Source of the DNA: a bacterium
GTDB taxonomy: Bacteria > JAMCPX01
Assembly (NCBI GenBank): GCA_021787655.1
Contig: JAJYLM010000083.1
Span: forward strand, 1-8,884
Length of the DNA stretch: 8,884 nucleotides
Direction: 5' to 3'
The position numbers were made by a program, and so were the translations under genes. Below are positions 7,032-8,884 of the stretch, piece by piece; position 1 is the first letter of the stretch; the number at the start of each line of letters is the position of its first letter. The notes beneath the pieces are model-generated. The model had not been told where the DNA came from. It ran no database searches and saw only the letters and a list, made by a program, of their open reading frames with translations.

Positions 7032-7043
7032 GAGACATGTCTC
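7032..7043. promoter_or_regulatory. Perfect 12-bp palindrome, candidate upstream activator site 1
   Basis: GAGACATGTCTC reads identically on both strands. Its centre is about 72 bp upstream of the -24 element and about 96 bp upstream of the predicted start of the complex operon, a usual place for an enhancer of a sigma-54 promoter. It shares the GARACAT half-site with the second repeat nearby. Binding by the Fis-type helix-turn-helix of the adjacent activator is inferred. Confidence 0.6.
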
Positions 7044-7062
7044 GTTGTTATGTTGCAAATAT

Positions 7063-7083
7063 GAAACATATGTACTATGTTTC
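7063..7083. promoter_or_regulatory. Inverted repeat (8-bp arms, 5-bp spacer), candidate activator site 2
   Basis: Arms GAAACATA (7063-7070) and TATGTTTC (7076-7083) are perfect reverse complements around TGTAC. The centre is about 132 bp upstream of the predicted operon start. The right arm overlaps the first ATG (7077) of the activator gene, so binding here could also control that gene's own expression. Between the two sites, 7051-7068 holds an imperfect third pair (TGTTGCA / TGAAACA), which shares its right half with the left arm of this repeat. Confidence 0.55.
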
Positions 7084-8423
7084 TTTCTATGACAGGGCTT
7101 GACAATAAATTCTTTCCCCTGATCTTCGATACCATCTCGCATGGTATCTTTACCATCGACGAAGAAGGCAGAATCACCTCGTTCAACAGGGCCGCAGAGG
7201 AGATTATGGGATACCTTGAGGAGGAGGTCATCGGTGTGCCGTGTTCCGAGGTTTTCCGCACGGATATCTGCAAGGAGCTCTGCCCCCTGAAGCACAGTAT
7301 CGCGAGCAAGCAGCGTATCGAAAACCGTGAGGTCAAAGTATTGACGAAGAACGGCAGGAGGATACCGATATTCATCTCCACGGCAGCATTGATCAATGAA
7401 GAGGGCGGTGTCATCGGCGGGGTGGAGATGTTCAGGGATATCTCCATGGAGAGCGAGCTCAAGAAGCAGTTATACAGCTCGTATTGTTTCGAAGACATCG
7501 TTACGAAAAGCCCTGCCATGAAGAGTGTGCTGGACATGCTGCCGCTGGTGGCAGTGAGCCAGAGTACCGTACTGATCAACGGCGAGAGCGGGACCGGGAA
7601 GGAACTGGTCGCCCATGCTATCCATAACCATGGCTCCCGGTGCAAATACCCCTTTGTTGCAATCAACTGCGCGGCACTGCCGGACAGCCTCCTGGAATCC
7701 GAGCTCTTCGGCTATACGCGGGGTGCATTTACCGATGCAAAGAAAGACAAACCCGGCCGCTTTGCCCGGGCAGAAAAGGGGACCCTGTTCCTCGACGAGG
7801 TAGGAGACCTCTCCCCGGTCATCCAGTCCAAACTGCTGCGTGTCCTGCAGGAAAAAGAATATGAACCGCTCGGGTCCAACCAGCCGGTCAGGGCCAACGT
7901 GCGGATCGTTGCGGCAACCAACAAAGACCTGGCGCGGGAGGTACAGCGTAAGAGGTTCCGCCAGGACCTCTTCTTCCGTCTGAATGTCGTTAATATCAAC
8001 CTCCCGCCGTTGCGGGATCGCAGGGAAGACATCCCGCTTTTGATCCATCATTTTATCCAGCACTTCAATGCAGTCCAGGGGCGGCGCATCCTGCGCTGTT
8101 CCGAACGTGTTATGGCTGCACTGATGGGCTATGAGTTCCCCGGGAATGTACGGGAGCTGGAAAACGCCATAGAGCACGCGTATGTCGTCTGTGACGGCGA
8201 TACCATCCGCCTTGACCACCTGCCATCGCATATCGTTGCCGCCTTTTCCCGGCAGCCGGTGCAGGATAACAACCACACCAACCCGCTTGAAGAGGCCGAA
8301 TCCGATACCATCCGTCATGCACTGACCAAAAACAACGGGAACCGCAACGCTACGGCAGCTGAGCTTGGTGTGTCACGAAACACCCTGTGGAGGAAGATAA
8401 AAAAGTATAAAATAGAATATTAA
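7077..8423 (+). CDS. PAS-AAA+-Fis sigma-54-dependent transcriptional activator
   Basis: Protein of 448 residues. The N-terminal PAS domain (about 10-125, GIFTIDEEGRITSFNRAAEE) carries clustered cysteines C56, C65 and C69 (VPCSEVFRTDICKELCP). The central AAA+ domain (about 138-370) has Walker A GESGTGKE (169-176), the sigma-54 contact loop as GAFTDA (216-221, Asp in place of the second Gly), Walker B LFLDE (237-241) and a probable arginine finger near R295/R301. The C-terminal Fis-type helix-turn-helix is at about 420-446 (NATAAELGVSRNTLWRKIKK). There is no receiver domain, so activity is probably set by the PAS signal and not by phosphorylation. It is encoded divergently from the complex operon, whose promoter is sigma-54 type, so that operon is the likely target. 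The start is uncertain: ATG 7077 lies inside an inverted repeat without a Shine-Dalgarno; ATG 7089 is an alternative. Confidence 0.94.
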   Translation: MFLSMTGLDNKFFPLIFDTISHGIFTIDEEGRITSFNRAAEEIMGYLEEEVIGVPCSEVFRTDICKELCPLKHSIASKQRIENREVKVLTKNGRRIPIFISTAALINEEGGVIGGVEMFRDISMESELKKQLYSSYCFEDIVTKSPAMKSVLDMLPLVAVSQSTVLINGESGTGKELVAHAIHNHGSRCKYPFVAINCAALPDSLLESELFGYTRGAFTDAKKDKPGRFARAEKGTLFLDEVGDLSPVIQSKLLRVLQEKEYEPLGSNQPVRANVRIVAATNKDLAREVQRKRFRQDLFFRLNVVNINLPPLRDRREDIPLLIHHFIQHFNAVQGRRILRCSERVMAALMGYEFPGNVRELENAIEHAYVVCDGDTIRLDHLPSHIVAAFSRQPVQDNNHTNPLEEAESDTIRHALTKNNGNRNATAAELGVSRNTLWRKIKKYKIEY

Positions 8424-8483
8424 TATTCATAATACAGTAGGTTTTTCAGCTACTTATAAAAAGTATATTGCATACAAAATATC

Positions 8484-8512
8484 TTGACAAAATTCCTAAT
8501 CTGTTCTACGGT
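8484..8512 (+). promoter_or_regulatory. Possible sigma-70 promoter for the NarI-like gene
   Basis: TTGACA at 8484-8489 is a perfect -35 hexamer. Seventeen bases later TACGGT (8507-8512) matches only three of six -10 positions, though these include the two most conserved. The region between the activator stop and the next ATG (8424-8550) is much more AT-rich than its surroundings. No sigma-54 element was found there. Weak call. Confidence 0.35.
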
Positions 8513-8550
8513 GGATCCAGAAATTAACCAGTAACAGAAAAGGAGTTTCT

Positions 8551-8884
8551 ATGAATGTTATCGGGTTCCTGATCAGTTCAGTGCTGCCGTATGTTGCGGT
8601 TGGTCTGTTCTTGATAAGTATTTCAGTCAGAATATACCGATGGGGCACGACACCCCATTTGCTCAAATGGTCGCTGTATCCGATTCCCCAGGGCCGGCCT
8701 GCCCAGTTGTTGTTTATGGCACGGGAGGTGCTCACCTTTCGCGCGGTATTACACAACAACCGAAAGCTGTGGGCAGGTGCATGGCCGTTTCACGTCGGCA
8801 TGGCCCTTATTGCTCTGTGGTTTGTAGCCTTTGTCCTGGGACTGCATGCAGGTATCGTGCTGAGGATCGGCCTCGTCCAGATCG
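8551..8884 (+). CDS. NarI-like membrane cytochrome b subunit (partial, C-terminus off the right edge)
   Basis: The open frame begins at ATG 8551, with AAAAGGAG ending five bases upstream (8538-8545), and continues for 111 residues to the window edge. Residues 7-28 form a first hydrophobic helix (FLISSVLPYVAVGLFLISISVR in part), followed by a basic loop rich in Arg and Lys, then a second helix at about 79-100 with candidate heme b histidines H81 (WPFHVGM) and H99 (LGLHAG). The layout resembles the N-terminus of nitrate reductase gamma-type proteins (NarI, DsrM, TmcC), longer in the first loop than E. coli NarI. It is not a close copy of the NarI-like protein at 4820-5536. Such subunits normally pair with an HdrD-like Fe-S protein, so one may follow outside the window. 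Role unknown; family fairly sure. Confidence 0.75.
   Translation, partial: MNVIGFLISSVLPYVAVGLFLISISVRIYRWGTTPHLLKWSLYPIPQGRPAQLLFMAREVLTFRAVLHNNRKLWAGAWPFHVGMALIALWFVAFVLGLHAGIVLRIGLVQI

Noticed and set aside
6969..7076. Sigma-70 promoter for the activator gene
   Set aside because: Candidate -10 sequences such as CATAAA at 7023-7028 have no acceptable -35 at 16-18 bases, so no site is called.
7470..8318. 282-codon minus-strand frame opposite the sigma-54 activator
   Set aside because: It mirrors the conserved AAA+ domain and shows no domain of its own.
8415..8428. Perfect 14-bp palindrome GAATATTAATATTC across the activator stop codon
   Set aside because: It is made only of A/T-rich codons and flank, has no T-run, and is too weak for a terminator; probably chance in an AT-rich stretch, though a binding site cannot be excluded.
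8451..8465. Hairpin TACTT / AAGTA considered as terminator of the activator gene
   Set aside because: A five-pair A/T-rich stem followed by TATTG rather than a T-run would not stop transcription reliably.

Overview
The window reads as DNA from an anaerobic, Gram-negative bacterium with respiratory c-type cytochromes and sigma-54 regulation. A sulfate reducer or syntroph of the Desulfobacterota (former Deltaproteobacteria) or Nitrospirota would fit. This rests on gene content (an Hmc/Dsr/Tmc-type transmembrane redox complex, a PAS-AAA-Fis regulator and Cys-rich PAS kinases); no marker gene fixes the taxon.

Layout. From about 6941 down to position 1, the minus strand carries one compact transcription unit of six genes: an HdrD-like iron-sulfur protein (5533-6906), a NarI-like cytochrome b membrane subunit (4820-5536), a four-cluster ferredoxin-like protein (4011-4823), an NrfD/HybB-type membrane protein fused to a hexaheme cytochrome c (1726-4014), a soluble PAS-PAS histidine kinase (290-1729), and a response regulator that runs off the left edge (1-276). 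The first four junctions are ATGA stop/start overlaps; the fifth is a 13-base gap holding the regulator's ribosome binding site. On the plus strand, divergent from this unit, lies a PAS-sigma-54 activator (7077-8423), followed after an AT-rich gap by the start of a second NarI-like membrane protein (8551 to the right edge).

How it fits together. The four enzyme genes match the modules of the Hmc complex of Desulfovibrio (HmcF, HmcE, HmcB, HmcC plus a multiheme cytochrome) and, more distantly, DsrMKJOP. Such complexes are thought to move electrons between a periplasmic cytochrome c pool or the quinone pool and a cytoplasmic thiol/disulfide-type Fe-S protein. Here the cytochrome is not a separate subunit: it is joined to the NrfD protein through an extra, eleventh membrane helix, which is the topology needed to place it in the periplasm. 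The D. vulgaris hmc operon also ends in regulatory genes (rrf1, rrf2), so the kinase/regulator pair at the end of this operon is a meaningful parallel.

Regulation. The 170-bp divergent gap contains a consensus sigma-54 promoter facing the complex operon (6951-6968). About 65-115 bp behind its -24 element are two perfect inverted repeats (7032-7043, 7063-7083) that look like enhancer sites for the adjacent activator. The PAS domains of both the activator and the kinase carry clustered cysteines, suggesting two layers of redox or metal sensing for one electron-transfer complex. No tRNA, rRNA, CRISPR, insertion sequence or clear terminator was seen.
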